A DNA stretch of 64,000 bases from Calliopum simillimum (Eukaryota; Arthropoda; Insecta; Diptera; Lauxaniidae). The stretch spans positions 40,551,948 through 40,615,947 of the forward strand of contig OX638370.1 of the NCBI GenBank assembly GCA_951812925.1. The letters run 5' to 3'. Within the stretch, counting starts at the first letter, position 1. The number at the start of each line of letters is the position of its first letter. A model generated the notes under the pieces. The model searched no databases. It was not told where the DNA came from and saw only the letters and a program-made list of their open reading frames with translations. Shown here piece by piece: positions 44,112 to 55,042 of the stretch. The position numbers and the translations under genes were made by a program.

Positions 44112-45359
44112 GGGGTAAGTGGGGTAAAGTGGGAAGTGGGGTAAAGTGGGAAATTCCCCTTTTCGGGCAAACTAGCAATGTATAGCTGTCATGCGCTTCT
44201 GACATGTACTAGTAATGACCGTAAGCAAATTTTTATGGCATAGCGATGCGTGCATTCGTATTTCTGTGATCTCTGGAATCATGTAAAGTTATTAAGTGAT
44301 TTTGAAATTTCATTTTGAAATTTTTAAGCATCGATATTTTTACTGTTTCTGGAGATAAACCGATTGTAAGTACACAAAAATGTTCTTTGTAGTCTTAATT
44401 TGGATAACGCAAAAGGATTCCGTGTAATTCATAGAGTGAAAGAATGAAGCTTACATTTTTTGCAAAATGTGGTATCGGGGTAAAGTGGGAAATTTTTAAT
44501 GGGTTAAAGTGGGAAATGTTATTTCACGATTGCTAGTCCCAACTTGTCAACGTATTATACTATTTCATGATCCACATAAGTGTTGTACATTTATATTGTG
44601 AGTAAACACTCCGGAAAAGCTAAGCGAGTTGCAAAAAGCATCTGAGAAACGTTTAGCAAATAAACGGAAGAAAGAGGGAAACGAATCACAAAAAATAGAG
44701 CACCAGGAGCAAAAAAGCACCACCAGCAAAGAAATCGTCAAAGAAGAAACAAAGAAGTTCTAGCTCAGATGATGATCGTGATTTTTGCACCATTTGCATG
44801 GAACTTATGTCCGTAATCATGACCAGACACAATACCATCAAATGCAACCTAAAGGATTGTCAACGCCCATTTGACTTGAAATGCGTTAATCTCACTACAA
44901 GCTTCTTTTATTACTAACACTGTGAATCGGACTTTGCTGTTTCATCAGAGAACGACGAATAAGCTACTATTTCACAAATTTTTTTAAACACATTTTTTCA
45001 TATATTTTTTTCCAGCAAAATCATTATTTCTTTTCATATTTACTCCTATGGGTATGTTTTTTGAACCTTTTTTGACTTACAATAAAGATATTAGAACTTT
45101 TTCCATTTATATTAGTTTTTATGAGTTTTGAAAGTTTCCCACTTTACCCCACGATTTTTAATTTTTGCAATTTTGGGCATCCTCGATCAAAGCGTCTTAC
45201 TCAACAGAAAATCCATATTTTCGGTTTGTTTCTTCGGGAAAAATATAGCTTATTTAATTTTCTTTATTATAGGAAGTTGAAACATGAAAAAATAAGAAGT
45301 TTTGTTCATTTTATAGAGCTTCGAATAAAAATGTCCCACTTTACCCCACTTTCCCCTGG
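44112..45359 (+). mobile_element. pogo-like TIR element with GGTAAAGTGGGAA motifs
   Basis: Ends GGGGTAAGTGGGGTAAAGTG and, complemented, GGGGAAAGTGGGGTAAAGTG. TA lies at 44110-44111 and 45360-45361. Direct motifs near 44123, 44139, 44479 and 44502, inverted near 45136 and 45333. An internal coding remnant (44705-44945) resembles the C-terminal Cys-rich domain of insect pogo/Tigger-type transposases. Inserted in Helitron-like copy C. 1,248 bp. Confidence 0.8.
44705..44945 (+). pseudogene. PHD-like C-terminal domain of a transposase, broken
   Basis: Plus-strand frame: a Lys-rich linker (KKAPPAKKSSKKKQR), SSSSDDDRDF, then a Cys-rich block CTIC..IKCNLKDC..DLKCVNL, an in-frame TAA, and HCESD. The C-x2-C, C-x4-C, LKC and HCESD order matches the PHD-type finger that ends many insect pogo/Tigger-like transposases. 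Upstream there is another frame (ASEKRLANKRKKEGNE), so at least one frameshift exists. The catalytic domain is absent. Family assignment is by motif only. Confidence 0.55.
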
Positions 45360-45567
45360 TATATGTGTATATTTTGGTTGCATTGTCGTGAAACGCACTC
45401 CTAAAGTCGTATTTTGAAAATATTTTTTGTATGAGCGGTAGGCGTTTCCGTATTCTCGTAAACAATATAAGGAAGGATTTTCCGGTTTACGGTTTTTTAA
45501 TCTACAGGCAGGCAGAAAACTTTCTGCAAACTAGTTTTTTGTATCCGCTTTTATCGAACGTTTTTTT

Positions 45568-45742
45568 GGTTTTGGTACAGAGTCCAGGGACAACAACTGG
45601 GTTTTTTGGCCCTGGATTGAAAAATTGCATTTCACTTTTGAAAAAGGGCTATACCTATATATTTCATCCCAGAGTCATTTTTAATATTTTCCCAAAAAAA
45701 TATATTGGGAGCAAGCACTTTTTATTTAAAACACGATGGGAT
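45568..45742. mobile_element. Outer foldback arm (right) of a nested locus
   Basis: Inverted partner of 42726-42901. Together they form the ends or arms of an older element into which the Helitron-like copy inserted. Confidence 0.75.
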
Positions 45743-46328
45743 AAGCTGATATAACTGCTATTGGTTTTAAGTTTTTTTTTTTTTCTTTTTTTTCTATAAA
45801 CAAAATCTACTGCTTTTGAAGAGAATCATTTTTGTTTTTCAAATTTTGTAAACTTAAGACTACTTCTTGATTTTGTTTTTAGAACCACCCTCTTAAATTT
45901 CATTTTAAACATCTCAAATGGAAGCTAAAATTTTAGGGCTTTAAATGTCACATTATTTTAGAAACCAAGATTTTATAAAAAATGGTTAACATTATTTGGC
46001 GCCCGACACTGAGTGATCTCGAAAATCATTTTTTTTTTTTTCAATAATCTCGGTAGCTTTTACGTCTTCAAAAACATTTCCTGTCAAAAACTTGCTCTAG
46101 CAATTTTTCTGACTGTATGTTGGTTTTTGGCATTTTACTCGATGTACACTTTTTTCTTAAGATGCCTCCCTCTTGAGTAAAAAAGGGTTTTGCCTTTCAC
46201 GGGGCTTCATCGCTATGTTTCAAACGTTATATCATCGAGCCTGCTGGTCCAAAAAAGTCTTAACACGTCTTGTTTTGAAGGTTTTTGAGAGCTTTTTCGA
46301 ATGAGATCTTGTAAATTAAAAAAATGTT
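45743..46328. other. AT-rich spacer with partial foldback relative
   Basis: ACACTTTTTTCTTAAGATGCCT near 46148 resembles the inner arm of 34800-35503. No coding signal. Confidence 0.45.
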
Positions 46329-46380
46329 CATCTACATCTACATCTACATCTACATCTACATCTACATCTACATCTACATA
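46329..46380 (+). repeat. (CATCTA)n microsatellite
   Basis: Eight to nine perfect hexamers. A minus-strand Asp-Val reading frame across it is an artefact. Confidence 0.95.
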
Positions 46381-46701
46381 TATATTAATACGTGAACAGT
46401 TTTTTTTTCCTCCCTTTTGCGAGCTAACCATTAAACCGATTTTCGATATTTTTTTTTTTATATGAAAGGTATTGTGGTGTAGAATCCACGAATCTAAAAA
46501 TTATCCTCATAAGTTGCCATTAAGGTATTTAAAAACAGGATCAAAGTTTCCCATATAATTACAACAACAACCGCATCCACAGTGTTATGCTGTGTTGTTA
46601 AGAAAGTGAATGACACAGTGGAGTGAGAGAAATTTTGTTGTTGTTGTTTTTCTCTTGCTTGCGCGAAACCTGTTTCGTTACGCTCTGTCGACGTTCTGCA
46701 C

Positions 46702-47838
46702 CGATATTTTGGATGTTTTTCGATATTTTGGACTTTGATCGATATTTTGGATGTTTCTCGATACTTCTAGATTTTAATCGATATTTTGGATGTTTCTCGA
46801 TGCTGTTGGACTTTTACCGATATTTTGGATGTTTCTCGATACTTTTGGACTTTTACCGATATTTTGGATGTTTCTCGATGCTTTTGGACTTTTACCGATA
46901 TTTTGGATGTTTTTCGATACTTTTGGACTTTTACCGATATGTTGGATGTTTCTCGATACTTTTGGACTTTTACCGATATTTTGGATGTTTCTCGATACTT
47001 TTGGACTTTTTCCGATATTTTGGATGTTTCTCGATACTTTTGGACTTTTATCGATATTTTAGGTGATTCTCGATGCTTTTGGACTTTTATCGATATTTTG
47101 AATGTTTCTCGAAGCTTTTGGACTTTTACCGATATTTTGGATGTTTCTCGATACTTTTGGACTTTTATCGATATTTTGGATGTTTCTCGATACTTTTGCA
47201 CTTTTATCGATATTTTGGATGTTTTTCGATACTTTTGAACTTTTATCGATATTTTGGATGTTTCTCGATACTTTTGGACTTATACCGATATTTTGGATGT
47301 TTCTCGATACTTTTGGACTTTTATCGATATTTTGGATGTTTCTCGATACTTTTGGACTTTTACCGATATTTTGGATGTTTCTCGATGCTTTTGGACTTTT
47401 ACCGATATTTTGGATGTTTTCCGATACTTTTGGACTTTTATCGATATTTTGGATGTTTCTCGATACTTCTAGATTTTAATCGATATTTTGGATGTTTCTC
47501 GATACTTTTGGACTTTTATCGATATTTTGGATGTTTCTCGATACTTTTGCACTTTTATCGATATTTTGGATGTTTTTCGATGCTTTTGGACTTTTACCGA
47601 TATTTTGGATGTTTTCCGATACTTTTGGACTTTTACCGATATTTTAGATGTTTCTCGATACTTTTGGATTTTTATCGATATTTTGGATGTTTCTCGATAC
47701 TTTAAGACTCTTATCGATATTTTGGATGTTTCTCGATACTTCTCGATATTTGGACTTTTACCGATATTAATATACATACCGATGTTTGTCGATACTTTTG
47801 AGAATTTTTCGATATTTTGGATGTTTTTTCGATATTTT
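46702..47838 (+). repeat. 39-bp satellite built from two ~19-bp half-units
   Basis: About 29 head-to-tail units: CGATATTTTGGATGTTTCT (19) plus CGATACTTTTGGACTTTTAC (20). The halves are themselves related, so the unit is a fixed dimer. Because 39 is a multiple of three, several frames stay open on both strands for up to 210 codons, giving 13-residue periodic peptides. Edges are degenerate. Confidence 0.95.
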
Positions 47839-50800
47839 TTGGCACAAGCACTACACCAATTTTTATATTATTCGGTTTTAAGATATACTGAGCCTGCTGC
47901 ATATAAAAAATGTTGATACGACTAATGAATACTCAATGTTCTGGCTTTGTTTATTACCAAAGGGTACTCGGAAGAAGTGTATCTATCTCAAAGTAAAAGG
48001 CCAAATTTTGGCCACCGGGGATACTAGTTTCATTTAAAGCACGATGACTGTTTTCTTTGAAAAACCGTTAAATTTCGCTTTTTTATGGCAGTTTTTCGTT
48101 TTTTAAGAGGGGTTAAATTTTTTTTTTTTTTTCAATATTAGAACGTAGGTTTTATAGTTCAGTAAAAAACAAACGATATGAATGTTTTTAAGTTACTCTA
48201 AAACAAATTTTTCATATTGTTTGACAACATTTTATAATTAATGCTAAAAATAAAAATAATAAAAATATATTTTTGCTTTGAGCCACCTTTAAAAATGCAT
48301 TTAAAAACCTGAAAAAATTAATAGGATGTTCTGTCATGATGTAGAACGTGATGCCAAAGTATCAGCAAGAAAATCGAATAAATTTTTTATTTTGAACAGC
48401 CCAAATGTACATTAAATTTTTAAGAAAATCAAACAAAAATTAACGTCTTCCCATTTATTTCTTATTTATCTTTTCTATTTGATATCATCTCATATGTCAA
48501 TGAATTTTTTTCTATCAAATTCTAATATCACTATCTGAACCATTCGAACCGAACCAAACCATTATACAGAGTCATTCAAAAACCGGTTCTTGCAGCGGTA
48601 CAAGTTTTCGTAGAGTGGTTCGAACCACTGAACTGAACCGCATCGATTTTTGATCTGGTTTGCAGAACTGATTTATTCGCAGATTTAAAATAAATCTTGT
48701 TAGAAATAGTTTTAATTACCATACAAGAATAATCCATTTCTGCCGAGATTTATTTTTTTACGGTAAATCAAGTGATGTAAGCAGACATTTAGAGCTAAAC
48801 CTCGAAGTAGCCGTAAATCAGCTTATAAATCTGCGATGGAAACATAAGTATTATTTAGTTCAAAAATTTCCTAACACGTTCAACTATGATGTAGCAATAG
48901 ATGTATTCAGAGACTTTGTGCTTTTGTAAAATATTGTTATTTTATTTGTTTATTTGTTTTATGAAAATAATAAAACAATAACTATTTTACATTACAAAAA
49001 CAGAGCACTGTAAAATATTTTTATGACAAAATGTTTAAAATTCAGCTGATTTGATATCTAGCTTATTGTTAGTACACAAAAAAACTGCCTGAATATGAAA
49101 TATATAGCTCTCTACAAAATAATAGGGCAGCATGTTTTCGTGTCAAATTTGATTTTACTTTGCAATAAGAACATGATTTTGTAAATGGAATTATTTGCTG
49201 TTTTTCTTATTGTCTAGAAACTAAAAAAACAGTACTTAAGTATTATATCAAAACAATGAAATAACCTTTATTCAGCTTGTTTGAAAATAAACATAGGTAC
49301 AATGAAACCGTTTTGCATCTATCTTGGGTATATAAAGAGTTTTCACATTTTATTGCAATATTTTATTAATTGCTGTTGCAGCTGCAATATCGCAGCCGGA
49401 CGATATGTTTATACCTGTTATAATGCCAGGCAAATAGTTTTATTTTGAATTTAACTGACAATGTCTTATGGAATAAATATTGTTCTGGATAGTAAAATAT
49501 AAAATATAACACAACATCACATCTGCTATTTTTTGCGTCTTTTATTTCCCTTTGGAACAAAATAAGGTTGATGATAGGCGAAGAAAGTGACCTATCAAAT
49601 TCGAGTTTTGCCGCCTGATTTTTACCAAGATTGGATCTTCTTGGCATCTGATAAACATTACAAATGGTCCTGAGTGAATAAGTCTAAAAAATATAGCACA
49701 TTTAAAATATCTTTACAATGCAATATATCAAACAGCTTCATATTGCAGTGAAGTGCCCGCTTGAGAAAATGTTCCAAACATTTTGTTTTGCTACCAACTA
49801 GATTCGATCTGATGAAATTGTTGGTTTGATCGTACTGTTCATTTTAAAAAGAAAAATAGATTTCTTCTTTATTTCCCCTTTGATATGATTCGCAACAAAT
49901 CTATGCCAAAGGGTAAGTATAGTGTGCTTGTAACTTCTTCTCATTATCAGCAAATGCTTCTGATGATATGATTGTGGTGATCATTGAAACAAAACAACAT
50001 TTTTTTTGTTTGTTTTCCTTTTGTGATTTTACTTCGTTTTTGGGAGTTTTGTTGGTGTTTTAACGAAAACACACTAAACAGTAAGCTCAAACCAACAATG
50101 TCATCTGATTCTGATCTTTCTTTATTCTTTGGGTGATAATAAGGTTTACTCATTCTGGTTACCACCGGTTTTTTCTGCTCAATCAAAAGTATTCAAAGCC
50201 CACAAAATGCTGAAACGAAATTTAGTAGCGGAATTTAAGAAGAATTAAAATGTCTGAAAATATTGATGCTAAATGCATAACTTACTTTACACTTACTACA
50301 TTTGAACCGGTGTTTAAAATAAGGATTTTTTTTTCGATTCAAAGTGATTTTTTAAATTAGAAAGATTACTCATACTCATTTCATGAAGAATATTATTAAA
50401 CTGCGCAACATTTTTGAGGTCATCGAATCCAAACAGCTTTTTGAAAGCAGTTCGTGGAAGTACTTGATGGCTATATGGCTCCAAGTCAGATTATTATTAT
50501 TATTATACTTAGTTCTGCATATGGGCAAATCCCAAAAACTTTTACCATTTTGAGAAAAAAAAAGTCCGAAAAATTTTTTAAGGCACATGGTTTTCTAGTA
50601 TTCTACCGTCAAGAGATGTGTTTTGGGAGTAAAAAATCGTTAACGTTAAGCACTTAAGTTACGCGGCGTAAAAAATAAAGCATTTTGAATGAAATAAAAA
50701 AATCCAAAAATAGTTTGATTGTCAAAAATCGAAAAATTCGTGTAGAATTAGCCAACGCCGCATGGTTTTATATTTGTACCACAATAGGAAGAAATGTTCA

Positions 50801-51510
50801 CAAAACATTTTTTGAATGTCAAAATGATGTTTCTCGTGTGCCGTCGGTTTAAACGATTCTTCAGTCACATTAACGTTTTTTTGCCTCGAACATTTAGCCC
50901 TGTATAACAAAAACGGTGCATAGCACACCAATTTGGTTTTCTTAGATCTTTTTTGTTTTGAATATGCAATCTATCCCCACCATGAAAATCCTGAAATTCT
51001 AGACGGCGTGACTGTAAAGTTGTTTTAAAGACTCGCATATGAAAAATTTTGAAATCGACGGACGCTTCTTTAGCACCCTGTATTTTTTTATAGAAGCTAA
51101 GCACATATATTTGCATTATCCTATACAAAAAGGAGTATCGATTCAGTAGAGTTTTTACAGAAAACCAACATTCTAAAGTACACGGCGTGAGTACAGCATA
51201 CAGATATAATCATAAAATATTGCAACAGACACGGCAAATTTGAATAAACTGATCATTCAAATGGTTATATCTATTCGTACAAGCTTCACTTCAGATTTTT
51301 TGTCTCATAAACTTGTTAGCATACACCTGTACAATGAAAATGATTCATACCGTCATCTAAAATTGTATAAATTCAGCTCAGTATCGCTATTCAGTATACG
51401 GACGCGGTATGTTAAAAGTTTTTGGGACTTGCTCATATATGTATTTGGCTTCAAACTTGTTTTTTTAAAGTTGCCACAGCTAAATCGCGTAAAACGTTCG
51501 AGATATTAAA
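47839..51510. other. AT-rich stretch without recognised genes
   Basis: GTGGTTCGAACCAC, a 14-bp palindrome, lies near 48622, inside a region rich in GAACCG words (48540-48660). A minus-strand frame at 49366-49647 begins MPRRSNLGKNQAAK but has no further motif. Nothing is firmly assigned. Confidence 0.4.
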
Positions 51511-51968
51511 GTATGATAATTTTATATTGAACTAATTAAACAGTCATTTTTGCAATTTTTCAACAACAGACGAAAGCAAATGTTACCATGGAAATTGATT
51601 ACATATGGTTTCGGCTACTTCCACATACATATTTATATATTTTCATATACATATAAACATGTATATAGCCTCATCAGATCAGTTTTAGTTAAATCTTGCC
51701 AGAAACCGTACTCGAACCCGTGACTCCGGTTTTCTAATGAAAGAGAACGCGGTGCTTAAGCGATTGTGCTATAGGTCACGAGTAAACTCTCTGAACAGGA
51801 TCGCCATTATGAATAAATCATAAGGCTCACTAGCGCCGTCTGTTGTGAAAAATTGCCAAATTGTTAGTTGGTAACACACTCTGGTTTTGAGACATGCTAC
51901 GCTAGCTACAATTAAAACCTACAAGGGCGGATTTGTTTATTAATTAGTTCAATATAAAATTATCATAC
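51511..51968. mobile_element. Segment bracketed by a 29-bp perfect inverted repeat
   Basis: GTATGATAATTTTATATTG.. (51511-51539) is repeated in perfect inverse at 51940-51968. Between them are a tRNA-like segment (51700-51790) and GC-richer DNA. It could be a small TIR element or a flanking-arm foldback. No target duplication is evident. Confidence 0.5.
51700..51790 (-). other. tRNA-like segment with A- and B-box words
   Basis: On the minus strand TAGCACAATCGCTTAAGC resembles an A box. GGGTTCGAGTAC, 50-odd bases later, resembles a B box. T-arm pairing is poor, so a functional tRNA is unlikely; a tRNA-derived SINE or decayed tRNA is the better reading. Confidence 0.4.
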
Positions 51969-53960
51969 TTCAATTTAGAAAAAAGCGCGTTGGTACTTTC
52001 ATTAGTACTATACAAGCTAAAAAACAGTCAATAAACTAACTTCGTTCGAGATATTGTTTTCCTTTTTTTAACAAAGTTGAAGCTATAGGCTGAAAAAAAG
52101 TATGTGTTGAAAAAACTGTCCGGAAGAAATTGGGACTTGAGCATTAAAGTCAGAAAAATGTCGAAATTTTTGGTCATAGCTACAAAAGCGTTTCGTAATT
52201 TGAAAAACAAATAAAAAAAATTGGCCATGTTTAAATTGGGAGTCCCCTTAAAGGGTGGAAAAAATGGAGTAGTATGTTTGAGAGAAACATTGGAGGGGTA
52301 AACTTAGTGGGGTTCGGTGAACATTTTTTTCTTCTCCCGGCAACGAAGAATATTTTAGTGCTCGTTCACATACTTTTTTGTTAATAAAAATGAAATTTTT
52401 TGTCCCACTATTGTTATGCCCCAACATTTTTGTCCAACAATGTTTCCACTTGATTTTGAATATTTTTATTGACCAATTCTGCAAAAATTGGCTCTGTGGT
52501 AATACATTTTTTTATGTCGTAATTTTGGCATATTTTTGTCCGACAGAATTTTTTATACTTTTAACTTATTAAAAACTTTTGATTCGAACCAAGGTTGTGT
52601 TCATACATTTTTTTCTAGCCTGAAATCCATCATGACTTTGTGGTACTTCCCCAGTCTCAAAATTTTGTCCGACTCGACCTGAACATTAAATACACGAAGT
52701 CTCAGCAGTGTGTTTATGCTTTTTTTTTATACGCGAGCCCACGGACTAATTAGCATTCGAGTTCTCCTTGATACCTTTTTGTGCGACTCAAAGTCACAAA
52801 ACACTCAAAAAATTAAATATATGTATGTGACCTGGTCTATGGAAAAGGGGCTTACGAGCGAAAAAAAAAAATGTCAAAACAACTGGAAAACAACTTTTAA
52901 AGATCAATTTATGCGAATCGGCAAAAAATTTTCACTAAAACCTTGTGTGCCACGAATCATATGTCATATAATTAGCGGTATATAATAACAAATCCGACAT
53001 ATGGTGCTTAAAATGTTTGATTTGGAGGAGTTTTCGTATACCATATAGGTATACTTGGAGGTCTAGATGGAGTGCGTTCTCGATCACGGATATCCCCATT
53101 TTCAGAGCACTCTTAGATATGAAAGACCAATGTATAACAAAATAAAATTTTTTTAACAGAAATTTGTAGCTCCGTTGATCGGGCAGATTTATCAATAACT
53201 ATGTGAACATATAACAAGGCCATTCGACGGACATCCACGTATGTTAGAATGAAACCTTTCTTTGATCAAAAAGATATTCATTCTATAGTTTCCCGCTGCG
53301 ATCGAACTGCAAGAAAATATATTAGGATTCTATATTTAAATGTTATTCATGAGAATAAACGTCAAATGGTTCGGGCAAATCAGACTATACAAATTTTTCT
53401 GGAAGGCTTCAAAATATTTCAGTCGCCTATTTCACCAATTAGATTGATCGATGATTTAACGGTAGAAGCACTACCAAGTGCATGCTCTTTGATCACAATT
53501 AGAGTCTCATTCTTCTAGGTTAAGCTTTGGTAGACCCTTTGGAGATAGAAACTTCTGTAGTAAGTAAGCTCTTCTGTTATGAAAGAATGTTGTTTTCACG
53601 GCAAAGGCTGCAAATGGAATCCCAGGAGATAGTCCCATGTCTTATACAGACAAACCAGCAAGATAGAAAACTGATATCAAGAGTTCTCATTACTATAACT
53701 AAGGGTTCGGGTCTCACAAACACTGTGTTCATTTAAGAATATGGATATGGCACAAGCTACCGCTCCTAGAGGTCTTGCATAGTGCCTGAAAAAAGTCGAT
53801 GCAAAACCGTAGTTTTTGCACGTAAATTTTTAACTCTGACTAATAGAAGGAGTGCCAATATCCTGACTACACATCTGAAACACAATTTGAATGCAGAAAA
53901 AGTAATATAAAAGTGGCCCAACGATTATATTTGCTTCCAGGAGTGAACTTCGTGTGACCA
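51969..53960. other. Unassigned stretch
   Basis: 53230-53740 is somewhat richer in G and C and carries two frames of 89 and 69 codons without known motifs. The rest is AT-rich. No terminal repeats found. Confidence 0.35.
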
Positions 53961-53984
53961 ACAAAAAAAAAAAAAAAAACACAA

Positions 53985-54092
53985 TATCTATGAATCAAAA
54001 ACTCATTTTGCGGTCGCCCTGATAGTTCCCATCTCTTTAAGCGTGCCGCCTGGGGCGGTGGCTCCCATTGACCCCTCTAGCTACGCCAGTTC
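53985..54092 (-). mobile_element. Single end of a hAT-type element
   Basis: Reads outward on the minus strand as ACTGGCGTAGCTAGAGGGG, then GGGAGCCACCGCCCCAGGCG. The GGCGTAGCTAG start is a familiar hAT terminal word in insects. The other end is not found nearby, so this is a fragment. Confidence 0.45.
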
Positions 54093-54131
54093 ATACATAC
54101 ATAGTAACGCTCGTCAATTGGAATGATATTT

Positions 54132-54996
54132 GAGGGGGTTAGAAGCAAAGGGGTACAAGTGACAAATTACGAAAAATTGAGTTAAGTATGAGAATAGGTA
54201 GTGGAAGCTTTGCTTTATTTCTGAAACAAACATTACTTAAACTTTTGTGTTTTTACACCTCTTTAGAGCCCTATTAAGTTAAGCAAGTTCACAAAATTAT
54301 AGTTTTGCTTTAAAACAAAATTCAAAAAAATTTTTTTTCTAGTAAATAAGAAGCAAAGTTAGCGCAGCGTAACATCTAACATAGGTTAAGTAAAAATTAA
54401 ATACCTCAATTTTAAGAATGCTTGAAAAATTCCCTTTTTATGGTATTCTTTAAAAATTTTCTAGAGGTCTGTTTTTAAAAGTTATTAGTACTTTAGTGAA
54501 AGTCTACCGCACTTGTACCCCTTTGCTTCTAAACGAGTTTAAAATATTGAATAAAATATTTTCGTTTTGAAATGAAAAGTAACGAGTGCGGTAGGCTTTC
54601 AGTAAAATACTAATAACTTTTAAAAGTGGACCTCTATAAAAATTTTTAAAAATACCTTCAACAGAGAACGTTTTAAGGATTCTTAGAGTTATGGTACTTA
54701 GTTTTTTCTTCTGCTATGTTAGTTGCTACAAGTGCTAACTTTACTCATTTTTACTACAAAAAAAAAAATTGAGTAAAATGGTGTAGGCTTTCACTGAAAT
54801 ACTAATAACTTTTAAAGGGGGACACATAGAAAAAATTTGAAAACAACATTAGATGGAGCATACTTTAAATGTTATTTAACGCGCAATGTTTTATTTTTTA
54901 ACTCACTCTACAATTTATGAAGCAGCGTTAACTTTAACTATATTTTACTCAAAATTTACTTTTTGTTACTTGTACCCCTTTGCTTCTAACCCCCTC
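54132..54996. mobile_element. TIR element with AAGCAAAGGGGTACAAGT motifs
   Basis: Ends GAGGGGGTTAGAAGCAAAGG / CCTTTGCTTCTAACCCCCTC, flanked by ATTT (54128-54131 and 54997-55000). The core AGAAGCAAAGGGGTACAAGT recurs inverted inside (~54513-54531) and at the right end. Internal arms with TACTAATAACTTTTAAA and complement form a hairpin at ~54425-54680. No transposase. The 4-bp duplication parallels that of 11848-13934. Confidence 0.8.
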
Positions 54997-55042
54997 ATTT
55001 TTGATTTCGTGACAAAAAACTACATTTTGATTATGTATACAG

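Larger units (their letters stand above)
42905..45465 (-). mobile_element. Helitron-like copy C carrying two nested transposons
   Basis: On the minus strand the 3' end has hairpin TTTGGC/GCCAAA (42922-42936), 13 nt, CTAG (42905-42908), then T. About five ~140-bp units follow (anchors near 42966, 43630, 43761, 43903 and 44045). The distal words GTTGCATTGTCGTGAAA and GCGGTAGGCGT lie at 45377-45440, beyond the pogo-like insert. These features resemble DINE-1/HINE-type non-autonomous Helitrons. The 5' boundary is not resolved. Confidence 0.65.

Noticed and set aside
44112..44160. Telomere-like G-rich repeat
   Set aside because: The GGGGTAAAGTGGGAA repeats are the end of a TIR element and have an inverted partner at 45333-45356.
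46623..47916. Several reading frames of 90-210 codons on both strands
   Set aside because: All follow from the 39-bp satellite, whose unit length is a multiple of three.
49366..49647. Minus-strand frame starting MPRRSNLGKNQAAK, reminiscent of leader peptides near Helitron helicases
   Set aside because: Only ~14 residues look familiar and no Rep or helicase motif follows.
51700..51790. Functional tRNA gene
   Set aside because: A and B box words are present but the stems do not pair well; better read as tRNA-derived.
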